64,000 bases of DNA from Pseudomonas neuropathica (GTDB lineage Bacteria > Pseudomonadota > Gammaproteobacteria > Pseudomonadales > Pseudomonadaceae): NCBI RefSeq assembly GCF_015461835.1, contig NZ_JACOPX010000006.1:62001-126000 (forward strand), written 5' to 3'. A program made the position numbers and the translations under genes. Position 1 is the stretch's first letter. Each line of letters begins with the position of its first letter. Below are positions 53,051 through 60,812 of this stretch, piece after piece. The notes beneath the pieces are model-generated. The model was not told where the DNA came from. It saw nothing but the letters and a program-made list of their open reading frames with translations, and searched no databases.

Positions 53051-53144
53051 CTTGTAGGAGTGAGCCTGCTCGCGATAGCGGTGGATCAGCCAACATCATT
53101 GTTGAATGACATACCGCTATCGCGAGCAGGCTCACTCCTACAGG
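53051..53144. repeat. REP pair
   Basis: Arms TTGTAGGAGTGAGCCTGCTC and GAGCAGGCTCACTCCTACAG, between the convergent EptA-like and DUF971 genes. Confidence 0.92.
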
Positions 53145-53157
53145 GGGCTGTGGTGGG

Positions 53158-53436
53158 TCAAGGGTTGAGGTTTGCCAGATAGGGCCACGGGTAGATTCCG
53201 CGCTGGTGGCCGTCGCTGAACACCAGTTGCACGCCATAGCCCTGCGGGTTGAGTTCGATCAGGCGCACGCGATCATCCACCAGTGGTGTCATGCCTTTGA
53301 GGCGAAACGCGCGGCATTGCGAGCACGGGCACTGGCGGCGCAGTTCGGCGTGGTTGAGCTGTTGTTCGCGGCCGTCCGGCCAGCTCAAGCGCAAGGTGCC
53401 TGCGCTTTGCGAATTAGCCATCGACAGCGGGTTCAT
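53158..53436 (-). CDS. DUF971 (gamma-butyrobetaine hydroxylase-like N-terminal domain) protein
   Basis: A 92-residue protein. The fold is that of the small N-terminal domain of gamma-butyrobetaine hydroxylase. Its CPCSQCRAFR carries the C-x-C-x-x-C metal-binding cysteines, and YGVQLVFSDGHQRGIYPW is the DUF971 C-terminal block (F-S-D-G-H). Stand-alone members are often linked to Fe-S cluster functions. It is the last gene of the AprA-like/importer cluster; its ATG overlaps the HEAT gene stop (ATGA), so it is firmly part of the operon. Confidence 0.88.
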   Translation of the reverse strand: MNPLSMANSQSAGTLRLSWPDGREQQLNHAELRRQCPCSQCRAFRLKGMTPLVDDRVRLIELNPQGYGVQLVFSDGHQRGIYPWPYLANLNP

Positions 53437-54395
53437 TGCAGCTGACTCAAGGCGATGCGCACGGCTTTGCGCACCTCCGGGTCGCCGTCGTCCTGCGCGG
53501 CCTGCAACGCGGCCACGGCGCCGCGATCATGCAGTTCGCCCAAGGCCAGCGCGGCCTCTTTTCGCAGGTTGCTGATGCGATGGCCGAGGGTGTCGATCAG
53601 GGCGTCCAGCGCCGGGGCGAAACGCAAACGGCCGAGGCTGCGAGTGGCGCGCAGGCGCACTTGCCAATAATCATCGCTCAAGGCTTCGACGAGCGCGGAA
53701 CCAGCGTCAATGTGGCCGACCTTGCCCAAGGTCGTCGCGGCTTCTTCGCGTACTTGCCAGGTGTCATCCCGCAAGGCCTGGCGCAGGGCTGGCAACACTT
53801 CGGCGCTGGAGGCCAAGCCCAAAGCGCCAGTCGCAGCACGGCGTACTTCGGTGTCGGGGTCAGCGCTGGCCAATCGTGCCAGGGCGGGCAAAGCGTCGAG
53901 CTGCTTGAGCCAGCCGAGCACACCCACGGCTTCACGACGAACGCTGGCGTCGGCATCGTTCAGCGCCGAAACCGCTGCCGGCGCGGCGGCGGCGAAACGC
54001 AACTCACGCAAGGCACGGAATGCGGCGATACGCACGCTGACGTCGGCGTGATCGGTCCACGGCAAAATCACCTGCCCCGCCGCTTCCGTTTTGAGCAAGC
54101 TCAGGCTCTGCGCGGCGGCCGATTGCACGGCGAGCGACGGGTCGGTCAAGGCTTCACACAAGGCCTGCACGACGTCCTCATCCTCCCAGGCCTCCAGCAA
54201 ACGTGCGGCTTCAGCACGAACTTCTTCGGCGGAATCTTGCCTCAGGCGATCAACCAGCCAGAGCAAGCCATCCGGTTCTTCCAGATCCGCCAGATCAATC
54301 AGCGCAATGCGTCGCACACCGGCGTCTTCATCGGTGAGGCGCGGTTGCAGATCGAGAATGTCCTGGTTATCGGTCACAGCAAAAATAGAGGTCAT
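53433..54395 (-). CDS. HEAT-repeat protein
   Basis: A 320-residue soluble protein made almost wholly of HEAT repeats: about nine or ten helix-turn-helix units of 30-31 residues with L-x-D-x-D-x-x-V-R-x-x-A-A-x-A-L-G (for example DPDTEVRRAATGALGLA, DDTWQVREEAATTLGKVG). It resembles PBS-lyase-type HEAT proteins, which chaperone or insert cofactors, but no catalytic residue is recognisable. Its ATG overlaps the ATPase gene by 4 bp and its stop overlaps the DUF971 gene. An accessory or maturation role for the AprA-like/ferredoxin pair is an inference from position only. Confidence 0.85.
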   Translation of the reverse strand: MTSIFAVTDNQDILDLQPRLTDEDAGVRRIALIDLADLEEPDGLLWLVDRLRQDSAEEVRAEAARLLEAWEDEDVVQALCEALTDPSLAVQSAAAQSLSLLKTEAAGQVILPWTDHADVSVRIAAFRALRELRFAAAAPAAVSALNDADASVRREAVGVLGWLKQLDALPALARLASADPDTEVRRAATGALGLASSAEVLPALRQALRDDTWQVREEAATTLGKVGHIDAGSALVEALSDDYWQVRLRATRSLGRLRFAPALDALIDTLGHRISNLRKEAALALGELHDRGAVAALQAAQDDGDPEVRKAVRIALSQLQ

Positions 54396-55240
54396 AGGGC
54401 AAATCGCGGCAAAGGGTTTTCGGGAGGCAGGCCGAGCGGGTTGAGGCGCGGCAGCGGTCGGTCGTTGTCGTGGCGCAGCAGGTCGAGGCAGTGGCGTTTG
54501 AGTCGGGAGAATTCAGGGCTGGTGACCAGTTCGCTGGTGCGTGGCCGGGCGAAATCCAGGCGCAAGTCTTCGATGATTCGCCCCGGTCGCGCGCTCATCA
54601 CCAGCAAGCGGTCGGCGAGGAACAGCGCTTCGTCGATGTCGTGAGTGACGAACACCACCGTGGTGCGGATGCGCGTCCAGATGTCCAGCAGCAGTTCCTG
54701 CATGTTCAGACGTGTCAGCGCATCCAGCGCGCCGAACGGTTCGTCCATCAGCAGCAGGCGCGGACGGTTGACCAAAACTCGGGCTATCTCGACGCGTTGC
54801 TGCATGCCGCCGGAGAGTTGATCGGGCCAGCGCTCGGCAAAGCCTTCGAGGCCGACCAGTTTGAGGATGTCATCGGCGGCGCGATGGCGCTCAGCCTTGC
54901 CGATGCCGCGCATTTTCAGGCCGAAGGCGACGTTGTCGCGCACCGTGCGCCACGGAAACAGCGTGTGATGCTGGAACACCATGCCGCGCTGCGGTGACGG
55001 TCCGGACACAGGCGCGCCATCGACTTTCAAGCTGCCGGCGTGAGCGCTCAGGTGCCCGGCCAGAGCGCCGAGCAGCGTCGACTTGCCGCAACCGGACGGA
55101 CCAAGAATGCACACGAACTGGCCCGGTTCAATCTGGCAATCAAGTTCGCGCACGGCTTCGAACGCTTCACGCCCTGCGCCGAGGACGATGGACAACTGGC
55201 GGATGTCGATCCGCCCTTCCGGGGTTTGCATCACGCTCAT
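54392..55240 (-). CDS. Nitrate/sulfonate/taurine-type ABC transporter ATPase
   Basis: A 282-residue ATPase of the TauB/SsuB/NrtD class. Walker A GPSGCGKST, Q-loop VFQHHTLFPWRTV, signature LSGGMQQRVEIARVL, Walker B LLLMDEPFGALD and H-loop VTHDIDEAL. ATG 55240 overlaps the permease stop by 1 nt, and the HEAT gene overlaps its end by 4 bp. The longer frame to 55747 lies in the permease gene and is not coding. Confidence 0.92.
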   Translation of the reverse strand: MSVMQTPEGRIDIRQLSIVLGAGREAFEAVRELDCQIEPGQFVCILGPSGCGKSTLLGALAGHLSAHAGSLKVDGAPVSGPSPQRGMVFQHHTLFPWRTVRDNVAFGLKMRGIGKAERHRAADDILKLVGLEGFAERWPDQLSGGMQQRVEIARVLVNRPRLLLMDEPFGALDALTRLNMQELLLDIWTRIRTTVVFVTHDIDEALFLADRLLVMSARPGRIIEDLRLDFARPRTSELVTSPEFSRLKRHCLDLLRHDNDRPLPRLNPLGLPPENPLPRFAL

Positions 55241-56019
55241 CAGGCTTTTCCTCGCGGTCGATGCCAAGGCGTGAACAACCCGCCCAGGCGTTTGATCAGC
55301 AGGCTGCTGCCCATGCCCAACACGCCGATCAGCAACATGCCGACGACGATGTCGGCGTAGTTCTGAATCGTGTAGGACTCCCAGGTGTAATAACCGATGC
55401 CGAACTGGCCGGAGATCATTTCCGCCGTGACCAGGCAGAACCATGAAGTGCCCATGCCGATGGCAAGACCGGTGATGATGCTCGGTGCGGCGCCCGGCAA
55501 AATCACTTCCAGCAGAATTGCGCGGCGCCCTGCCCCGAGGCTTTTGGCCGAGGCGATCAGGCGCGGGTCGACGCCTTCGACGCCGTGCACGGTGTTGAGC
55601 AGGATCGGGAACAGCGCGCCGGTGAAAGTGATGAAGACCATCGACAATTCGGAGGATGGGAACATCAGGATCGCCAGCGGGATCCATGCGACGGCGGGGA
55701 TTGGGCGCAGGACTTCCAGGGGTGGCAGCAGCAGGTCTTCGGCCCATTTTGAGCGGCCGATAGCCAGACCGAGGGCAATGCCGATCAGCAGTGCCGCGAG
55801 GTAACCGGCGAAGACGCGGCTGAGGCTGGCAGTGAGGTGTTGCAGTAGCCTGCCGGAATCGCCCAAGCCGAGCGCCGCTTCGATCACAGCCAAGGGTGTC
55901 GGCACGTTGGCGAAGGTGACGAGGCCGAGGTTCCAGTGATGGCTGGCGGCGAGTTGCCAGAACAGCAGGCAGAGCAGCAAGGATGCGGCTCTTGATGTCC
56001 AGCGGATGGGTGTTTTCAT
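55240..56019 (-). CDS. Nitrate/sulfonate/taurine-type ABC transporter permease
   Basis: A 259-residue permease of the TauC/SsuC/NrtB class with about six helices. The EAA loop is DPRLIASAKSLGAGRRAILL, followed by ILPGAAPSIITGLAIGMG. ATG 56019 is chosen because GGAAA lies 9 nt upstream and the family N-terminus is hydrophobic from there; the frame open to 56133 would translate part of the composite repeat (SPSPPLGGEGW). It pairs with the ATPase gene that overlaps it by 1 nt and the binding protein encoded 221 bp upstream. Confidence 0.9.
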   Translation of the reverse strand: MKTPIRWTSRAASLLLCLLFWQLAASHHWNLGLVTFANVPTPLAVIEAALGLGDSGRLLQHLTASLSRVFAGYLAALLIGIALGLAIGRSKWAEDLLLPPLEVLRPIPAVAWIPLAILMFPSSELSMVFITFTGALFPILLNTVHGVEGVDPRLIASAKSLGAGRRAILLEVILPGAAPSIITGLAIGMGTSWFCLVTAEMISGQFGIGYYTWESYTIQNYADIVVGMLLIGVLGMGSSLLIKRLGGLFTPWHRPRGKA

Positions 56020-56063
56020 AGAGCGGGTTTCCAGTTCTGGATCTGTGTTGTGGCTTAGATTTA

Positions 56064-56227
56064 CCCCCCTCACCCAGCCCTCTCCCCCCAAGGGGGGCGA
56101 GGGGGAAAGGGAGCCGATCTTCATGCTTTTCAAAACCTGAGTTCGACTCGATATTTCAGGTCGGCGTAGCTAGTCCAAACACCGCGGTCAGTCCCCTCTC
56201 CCCCCGGGAGAGGGCTAGGGTGAGGGG
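56064..56227. repeat. Composite intergenic repeat, copy C
   Basis: Ends CCCCCTCACCCAGCCCTCTC and GAGAGGGCTAGGGTGAGGGG, each able to fold; the core keeps TTCAGGTCGGCGTA and ACACCGCGGTCAGTCCCC. It lies between the binding-protein and permease genes of one presumed operon, filling the only sizeable gap in it. Confidence 0.85.
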
Positions 56228-56240
56228 CTTTTGATCTTCA

Positions 56241-57644
56241 TCAACGGACAGCGACGGCTTGGGTAGTGGCATCGGTGAAATCGAAGACTTTGCCGCCCTG
56301 TGTCGAGGCATACTGCTGCGCCTGACCCTTGAGCAAAAACGCGCTCAGACGCCCTTTCGCATCACTGGCAAACCACGCCTGCTCCGCGAGCAACTTGATC
56401 CCGCTGTCACTGGCCTGCGCATATACCGCACGGATGTTTTTACCTGCCTGCTTCAAAGCAGCCAGCGCGGTGAACGCCTCTTCCGCTGACGCGTATTGGC
56501 GCACCTTGTCCTCACCCCGCACCCAGATTTCCGCGACATGGCTGAAGTCGGTGATGGTTTTACCCGTCGCCGCATCCGTGGCCTTCAGCGGTGTCTGCGC
56601 GTAATTCGCCAATTGCGCCGTGTAATCCAGACCCGACGCCTTGAACGCCGCACGGATATATTGATCGTCAATGAAAGTGTTCAGATCGAGGCCACGATCG
56701 GCCTTCTTCAATAACTTCAAGGTGTCGATGGCCGTGCCAACCGCTTGGCGATATTCCGGCTTCCAGCTCAGGTCGCGGGTCTGCACGCCGAGCGGGCCGT
56801 GGAACAGGTAATTCACCTCGGCATCGACGCCAGTGACTTTGGCGATCAGTTCGCTGTACTTCTCAGGCTCGGCGGCGAGCAGTTGATTGGCCTCGATGCT
56901 CGCCCGCAAATAGGCGACGACGACTTCCGGGTACTTCTTCGCATACGCCTGATCCACCAGCGCACCGTGGAACGTCGGCGCATTGGCCTGAGCGCCGTCG
57001 TAGATCTTGCGGGCGAAGCCTCGGCTCGGAAACAGCTCGGCGAACGGCACGAAATCAGCGTGGGCGTCGATCTTGCCGGCCTGCAACGCCGAGCCGGCGA
57101 CTTCTGGTGGCTGGGCAATGATGTTGACGTCCTTGAGCGGATCCCAGCCCTGCTCCGCCACCGCGCGCAACAACATGCCGTGGGCGGTGGAAGCGAACGG
57201 CACGGAAATGGTCTTGCCCTTGAGTTCGCTCAGCGATTGCACGCCGGACGCACTCGGCACGACGATGCCGTTGCCGCTGCCCTTGATGCTCCCCGACAGT
57301 ACGCTGATGAACAGGCTGTGCTTGCCGGCAGTTTCGAACGCAACACCGTTGAACGCACCTGGGAAATCGGCCATGGCGCCGAAGTCGAGTTTGCCGGCGA
57401 CCATCTCGTTGGTCAGTGGCGCGCCGCTGGTGAAGTTTTTCCACTGCACGTCGTATTTGGCGTCTTTGTAAGCGCCGTCGTGGGGCAGGTATTTGTCGAG
57501 CAGACCCAACTCACGAATCAACAGTCCGCCAGCGGCGCAATTGATGGTGGTGTCCTGGGTGCCGATGGCGATGCGGATGGTTTCGGCCGAGGCCGACAAA
57601 GTGAACGAAGCCAGTACCAGACCGGCGATTGCTGCACGCAACAT
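56241..57644 (-). CDS. Nitrate/sulfonate/taurine-type ABC binding protein with C-terminal extension
   Basis: A 467-residue periplasmic binding protein. A signal peptide of about 21 residues ends at ASA. Residues about 22-345 form the TauA/SsuA/NrtA-like fold (IRIAIGTQDTTINCAAGGLL, VQSLSELKGKTISVPFAST, QAYAKKYPEVVVAYLRASI). Usual length is about 320-340, so about 120 extra residues follow. This extension (GKTITDFSHVAEIW, EEAFTALAALKQAGKNIRA, AQQYASTQGGKVFDFTDAT) resembles the end of NosL-like domains, without their metal-binding Cys-Met pair that I can see. AGGGG lies 8-9 nt before ATG 57644. Confidence 0.87.
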   Translation of the reverse strand: MLRAAIAGLVLASFTLSASAETIRIAIGTQDTTINCAAGGLLIRELGLLDKYLPHDGAYKDAKYDVQWKNFTSGAPLTNEMVAGKLDFGAMADFPGAFNGVAFETAGKHSLFISVLSGSIKGSGNGIVVPSASGVQSLSELKGKTISVPFASTAHGMLLRAVAEQGWDPLKDVNIIAQPPEVAGSALQAGKIDAHADFVPFAELFPSRGFARKIYDGAQANAPTFHGALVDQAYAKKYPEVVVAYLRASIEANQLLAAEPEKYSELIAKVTGVDAEVNYLFHGPLGVQTRDLSWKPEYRQAVGTAIDTLKLLKKADRGLDLNTFIDDQYIRAAFKASGLDYTAQLANYAQTPLKATDAATGKTITDFSHVAEIWVRGEDKVRQYASAEEAFTALAALKQAGKNIRAVYAQASDSGIKLLAEQAWFASDAKGRLSAFLLKGQAQQYASTQGGKVFDFTDATTQAVAVR

Positions 57645-57773
57645 GAGTGTTTCCCCTCGAATCATTTATTTGAGTTCGTCTCCGCCGCGATCAGGGCGCG
57701 GTGGGAAACGAGGGGTTTTCGGTAAGTCCAGCGTCCGGGGTTTGCCGGATGGCTTTGGGTTGTCGTAGATCTA

Positions 57774-57864
57774 CTGTAGGAGTGAGCCTGCTCGCGATAG
57801 CGGTGTGTCAGCCTGCACATCTACATCTGACACACCGCTATCGCGAGCAGGCTCACTCCTACAA
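57774..57864. repeat. REP pair inside the AprA-like operon
   Basis: Arms CTGTAGGAGTGAGCCTGCTC and GAGCAGGCTCACTCCTACAA between the ferredoxin and the binding-protein genes. It may separate the expression of the oxidoreductase half from that of the transporter half. Confidence 0.92.
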
Positions 57865-57875
57865 GGGATTGCGTT

Positions 57876-58121
57876 TCAACGCAGGAGATAGGGGATGTCG
57901 ACCTTGACGGCGCCGGTCGGGCAATCCTTCTCGCACGGCATGCAGTACCAGCATTCGTCGAACGCCATATAAGCCTTCTGCGTCGCCGGATTGATCGCCA
58001 GCAAGTCCATCGGGCAGACATCCACGCACACCGTGCAGCCCTTCTCGGCGATGCATTTGTCCTCATCGACGGTGACGGGGGCGTTGGAGCGGAAGAAGAT
58101 TTCTTGAGCTTGATAGGCCAT
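57876..58121 (-). CDS. Two-[4Fe-4S] ferredoxin, AprB-like partner
   Basis: An 81-residue ferredoxin. Eight Cys in two sets, Cys23/29/32/36 (CIAEKGCTVCVDVCP) and Cys57/60/63/67 (CWYCMPCEKDCP), bind two [4Fe-4S] clusters. The wider spacing in the first set (C-x5-C-x2-C-x3-C) is like AprB, the electron-transfer subunit of dissimilatory APS reductase, but the protein lacks AprB's long C-terminal tail. ATG 58121 is chosen for the family-like N-terminus; its ribosome-binding site is weak (AAGAG). It lies 28 bp after the flavoprotein gene and is expected to form a complex with it. Confidence 0.9.
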   Translation of the reverse strand: MAYQAQEIFFRSNAPVTVDEDKCIAEKGCTVCVDVCPMDLLAINPATQKAYMAFDECWYCMPCEKDCPTGAVKVDIPYLLR

Positions 58122-58149
58122 GGTTCGGACTCTTTGATTTATTGATGCA

Positions 58150-59880
58150 TCAAGCGGCGAAAGCGCCAACCCGCAGGCGGTCGTAAGCCTGCATTTCTTC
58201 GGCGTCGAGCGGGATGATGTAGGGCTCGACGGCTTTCTTGAAACTGGTCATCTGGCCGTCCTCGCCCTTCTTCAGATGGCAGTGGCAGAACCATTCACTG
58301 TCGTTGCGCTGCGGGTGATCGACGCGATAGTGGTAGAGGCCCCAGCGACTTTCGGCGCGAAACAGCGAGGCGCGTGCAGCCATTTCGGCGCAGTCGCGAA
58401 TCACGCTGGTTTCCATCGCGCGCATCAGTTCATGGGCGTTGTTGGCCTTCATCTGCTCGAGATCGCGCTCGATGTCGCTGAAGCGTTGCAGGCCGATCTG
58501 CATTTTTTTGGTGACTTTCGGCGGTTGCAGGTAATCGTTAACGAAGCGCCGCAGCTTGTATTCGACCTGCGCCGGCGGCAGTCCATGTTCGCGATCCAGC
58601 GGGGCGTAGACCCGGGCCTTTTCCTTTTCGATCTGCGCGGCATCCAGCGCAGAAAACTCGCGCCCGGCGACAAAGTCTGCGGCGTTGTGCCCGGCAAACC
58701 AGCCATAGGTGAAAGCGCCGAGCATGTAGTTGTGCGGCACGGCAGCCATGTCGCCCGCCGAGTACAAACCCTTCACCGAGGTCTCGGCGCGCTCGTTGAC
58801 CCACACCCCGGAGGCCGAGTGACCGCTGCAAAAACCGATTTCGGAGATGTGCATTTCGACCATTTGCGTACGGTAATCGGTGCCGCGATTGGCGTGGAAC
58901 TGGCCGCGACTCGGGCGCTCGTTGCTGTGCAGAATCTCTTCGATGTTCTGGATGGTTTCCTCGGCCAGGTGATCGAGTTTGAGGAACACCGGGCCGTTGC
59001 CGCTCTCCAGTTCCTGGTGGAACTCCCACATCATCTGCCCGCTCCAGTAGTCGCACTCGATGAAGCGTTCACCCTTGTTGTTGGCGGTGTAGCCACCCAG
59101 CGGACCGGTCACGTAGGCGCAGGCCGGGCCGTTGTAATCCTTGATCAGCGGGTTGATCTGGAAGCATTCGAGGTTGGCCAGTTCGGCGCCGGCGTGATAG
59201 GCCATCGCGTAACCGTCGCCAGCGTTGGTCGGGTTCTCGTAGGTGCCCATCAGGTAGCCCGACGAAGGCAGACCGAGTCGCCCGGCAGCGCCACAAGCGA
59301 GAACTACAGCCTTGGCCTTGATCACATGGAAATCGGCCGTGCGGCAATCGAAGCCCATCACACCGTTGACGGTGCCCTCCTCGTCAGTCAGCAACCGCGT
59401 GCAAACGAGGCGATTGGTGATGTTCACCCGCGCACGTTTCAACTGGCGATAAAGGACCTTTTTGATGTCGTGCCCTTCCGGCATCGGCAGTACGTAGGCG
59501 CCCATGTGGTGGACTTTTTTCACCGCGTAATCGCCGGTTTCGTCCTTCTCGAACTTCACGCCCCAGCGATCAAGCTGCTCGATGGTTTCAAAACTGTGGG
59601 TGGCGTAGGCGTAAACGGCGGCCTGATTGACGATGCCGTCGTTGGCGATGGTGATTTCCTTGGTGTACTGCTCGGGCGTCGAGTGGCCGGGAATGATCGC
59701 GTTGTTCAGGCCGTCCATGCCCATGCTGATCGCGCCGCTGCGTTTGACGTTGGCCTTGTCGACCAGCAGCACGCGCAAGTCGCGGTTCTTTTCCTTGGCC
59801 TTGATCGCGGCCATCGGGCCTGCGGTGCCACCGCCGATGACGACGATGTCATATTCCTGTTCGAGCACGTTGCGGGTCAT
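58150..59880 (-). CDS. AprA-like FAD oxidoreductase (fumarate reductase/succinate dehydrogenase flavoprotein superfamily)
   Basis: A 576-residue FAD enzyme. FAD-binding loop YDIVVIGGGTAGPMAAIKA near the N-terminus; KANVKRSGAISMGMDGLNNA matches the corresponding block of APS reductase alpha (R-S-G-A-x-x-x-G-x-x-x-x-N) better than fumarate reductase. Later FAD contacts: AGDGYAMAYHAGAELANLE and GLYSAGDMAAVPHNYMLGAF. Together with the ferredoxin it looks like an AprBA-type pair, though AprA itself is longer (roughly 620-660 residues). True APS reduction is not implied in this aerobic genus. The start overlaps the regulator gene by 4 bp (ATGA). Confidence 0.9.
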   Translation of the reverse strand: MTRNVLEQEYDIVVIGGGTAGPMAAIKAKEKNRDLRVLLVDKANVKRSGAISMGMDGLNNAIIPGHSTPEQYTKEITIANDGIVNQAAVYAYATHSFETIEQLDRWGVKFEKDETGDYAVKKVHHMGAYVLPMPEGHDIKKVLYRQLKRARVNITNRLVCTRLLTDEEGTVNGVMGFDCRTADFHVIKAKAVVLACGAAGRLGLPSSGYLMGTYENPTNAGDGYAMAYHAGAELANLECFQINPLIKDYNGPACAYVTGPLGGYTANNKGERFIECDYWSGQMMWEFHQELESGNGPVFLKLDHLAEETIQNIEEILHSNERPSRGQFHANRGTDYRTQMVEMHISEIGFCSGHSASGVWVNERAETSVKGLYSAGDMAAVPHNYMLGAFTYGWFAGHNAADFVAGREFSALDAAQIEKEKARVYAPLDREHGLPPAQVEYKLRRFVNDYLQPPKVTKKMQIGLQRFSDIERDLEQMKANNAHELMRAMETSVIRDCAEMAARASLFRAESRWGLYHYRVDHPQRNDSEWFCHCHLKKGEDGQMTSFKKAVEPYIIPLDAEEMQAYDRLRVGAFAA

Positions 59881-60632
59881 GCCTGCTCCCCTTTTTGCCG
59901 GTCGATCCGCAGGCGGTACTGGAACGCATCGCCACGGTAGTAAAGGTGTTCGAAGTCCAGCGGCTGGCCTTGCGCGTCGTGGGTCAGACGCTCGATGCGC
60001 ATGATCGGCGAGCCGGCCTCGACGTTCAGCGCCTGGGTCAGGTCGCTGTCGGCGAGCACCGCATCGATGGCCAGATCAGCGTGACCGAGGGCGATGCCGC
60101 AGTCGTTTTCAAGGATCAGAAAGATGTCGCGGGTGACCAGATCAGCCTTCTCCAACCGCTCGCCGACGGCTTTGGGCAGGTAGGTGATTTCCAGCGAAAT
60201 CGGTTCACGATTGATCAGGCGCACGCGTTTGATCTGCGCAACGATCTCGCCCTCGGCGACTTGCAAACGCTCGGCGACGCGCTTGTCGGCCGGGATGAAT
60301 TTGAAGCTGCGCAGGCGGTTGATCACCTCGTAGCCACGCCCGGTCATCGACTCGGCGAGGCCTTGCAGGCTGCTGACGTTCTGGAAGGTTTTCGGTTTGG
60401 CGACGAAGGTGCCCTTGCCGTGGATCTTGAAGATCAGCCCTTCTTTCTGCAGATCGCCCAACGCCTGGCGCACGGTGATGCGGCTGACTTTGAACAGCGC
60501 ACCGAGTTCGCTTTCGGAGGGCATCTGGCTGTCTTGCGGGTATTCGCCGTCGAGAATCCGCGCACGGAGGACATCGCGCAGTTGGGTGTGCAGCGGAACG
60601 CTACTAAGGGAAAGAACGTTATCGGTCATCAC
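59877..60632 (-). CDS. GntR-family regulator, HutC/UTRA type
   Basis: A 251-residue repressor-type regulator. The winged helix domain (about 12-80) contains PSESELGALFKVSRITVRQA and LIFKIHGKGTFVA. The UTRA ligand domain (about 95-245) contains IKRVRLINREPISLEITYLP and the closing FEHLYYRGDAFQYRL. It is the first gene of the unit and overlaps the flavoprotein gene by 4 bp, so it is probably autoregulated; the effector is presumably the operon's substrate or product. ATG at 60632 or 60629 are both possible. Confidence 0.92.
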   Translation of the reverse strand: MMTDNVLSLSSVPLHTQLRDVLRARILDGEYPQDSQMPSESELGALFKVSRITVRQALGDLQKEGLIFKIHGKGTFVAKPKTFQNVSSLQGLAESMTGRGYEVINRLRSFKFIPADKRVAERLQVAEGEIVAQIKRVRLINREPISLEITYLPKAVGERLEKADLVTRDIFLILENDCGIALGHADLAIDAVLADSDLTQALNVEAGSPIMRIERLTHDAQGQPLDFEHLYYRGDAFQYRLRIDRQKGEQA

Positions 60633-60640
60633 GGGATCAC

Positions 60641-60711
60641 TTGTTATAACGAGTTATGACGTGATCTTAGAGTTGTTATGACAAGGTTAGAAATATTGTT
60701 TGGGCATAACC
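60641..60711 (-). promoter_or_regulatory. Candidate GntR operator array (GTTATRAC boxes)
   Basis: Three same-strand boxes GTTATAAC (60643-60650), GTTATGAC (60653-60660) and GTTATGAC (60675-60682), spaced 10 and 22 bp, about one and two helical turns, plus the inverse GCATAACC at 60704-60711. The first box is a perfect palindrome. They lie directly ahead of the GntR gene and fit a HutC-type operator in general form. Confidence 0.6.
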
Positions 60712-60729
60712 TTAGATTCGGTGTTGAAA

Positions 60730-60811
60730 ATCAAAAGATCGCAGCCTTCGGCAGCTCCTACATAAGACCCCGATCCCCTGTAGGAGCTGCCGAAGGCTGC
60801 GATCTTTTGAT
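60730..60811. repeat. Perfect 31-bp inverted repeat, third repeat class
   Basis: ATCAAAAGATCGCAGCCTTC and onwards, with an exact reverse-complement arm (60781-60811) around a 20-bp loop. The shared core GGAGCTGCCGAAGGCTGC also occurs as a single arm at 47412. It lies just after the stop of the oxidoreductase gene at 60813 and could work as a bidirectional terminator. Confidence 0.9.
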
Positions 60812-60812
60812 C

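Noticed and set aside
56020-56133. N-terminal extension of the ABC permease into the composite repeat
   Set aside because: The added residues (SPSPPLGGEGW) are repeat-encoded, and the ATG at 56019 fits the family start.
58276-59940. 554-codon plus-strand frame opposite the AprA-like gene
   Set aside because: Shadow frame; the minus strand has clear FAD motifs and operon overlaps.
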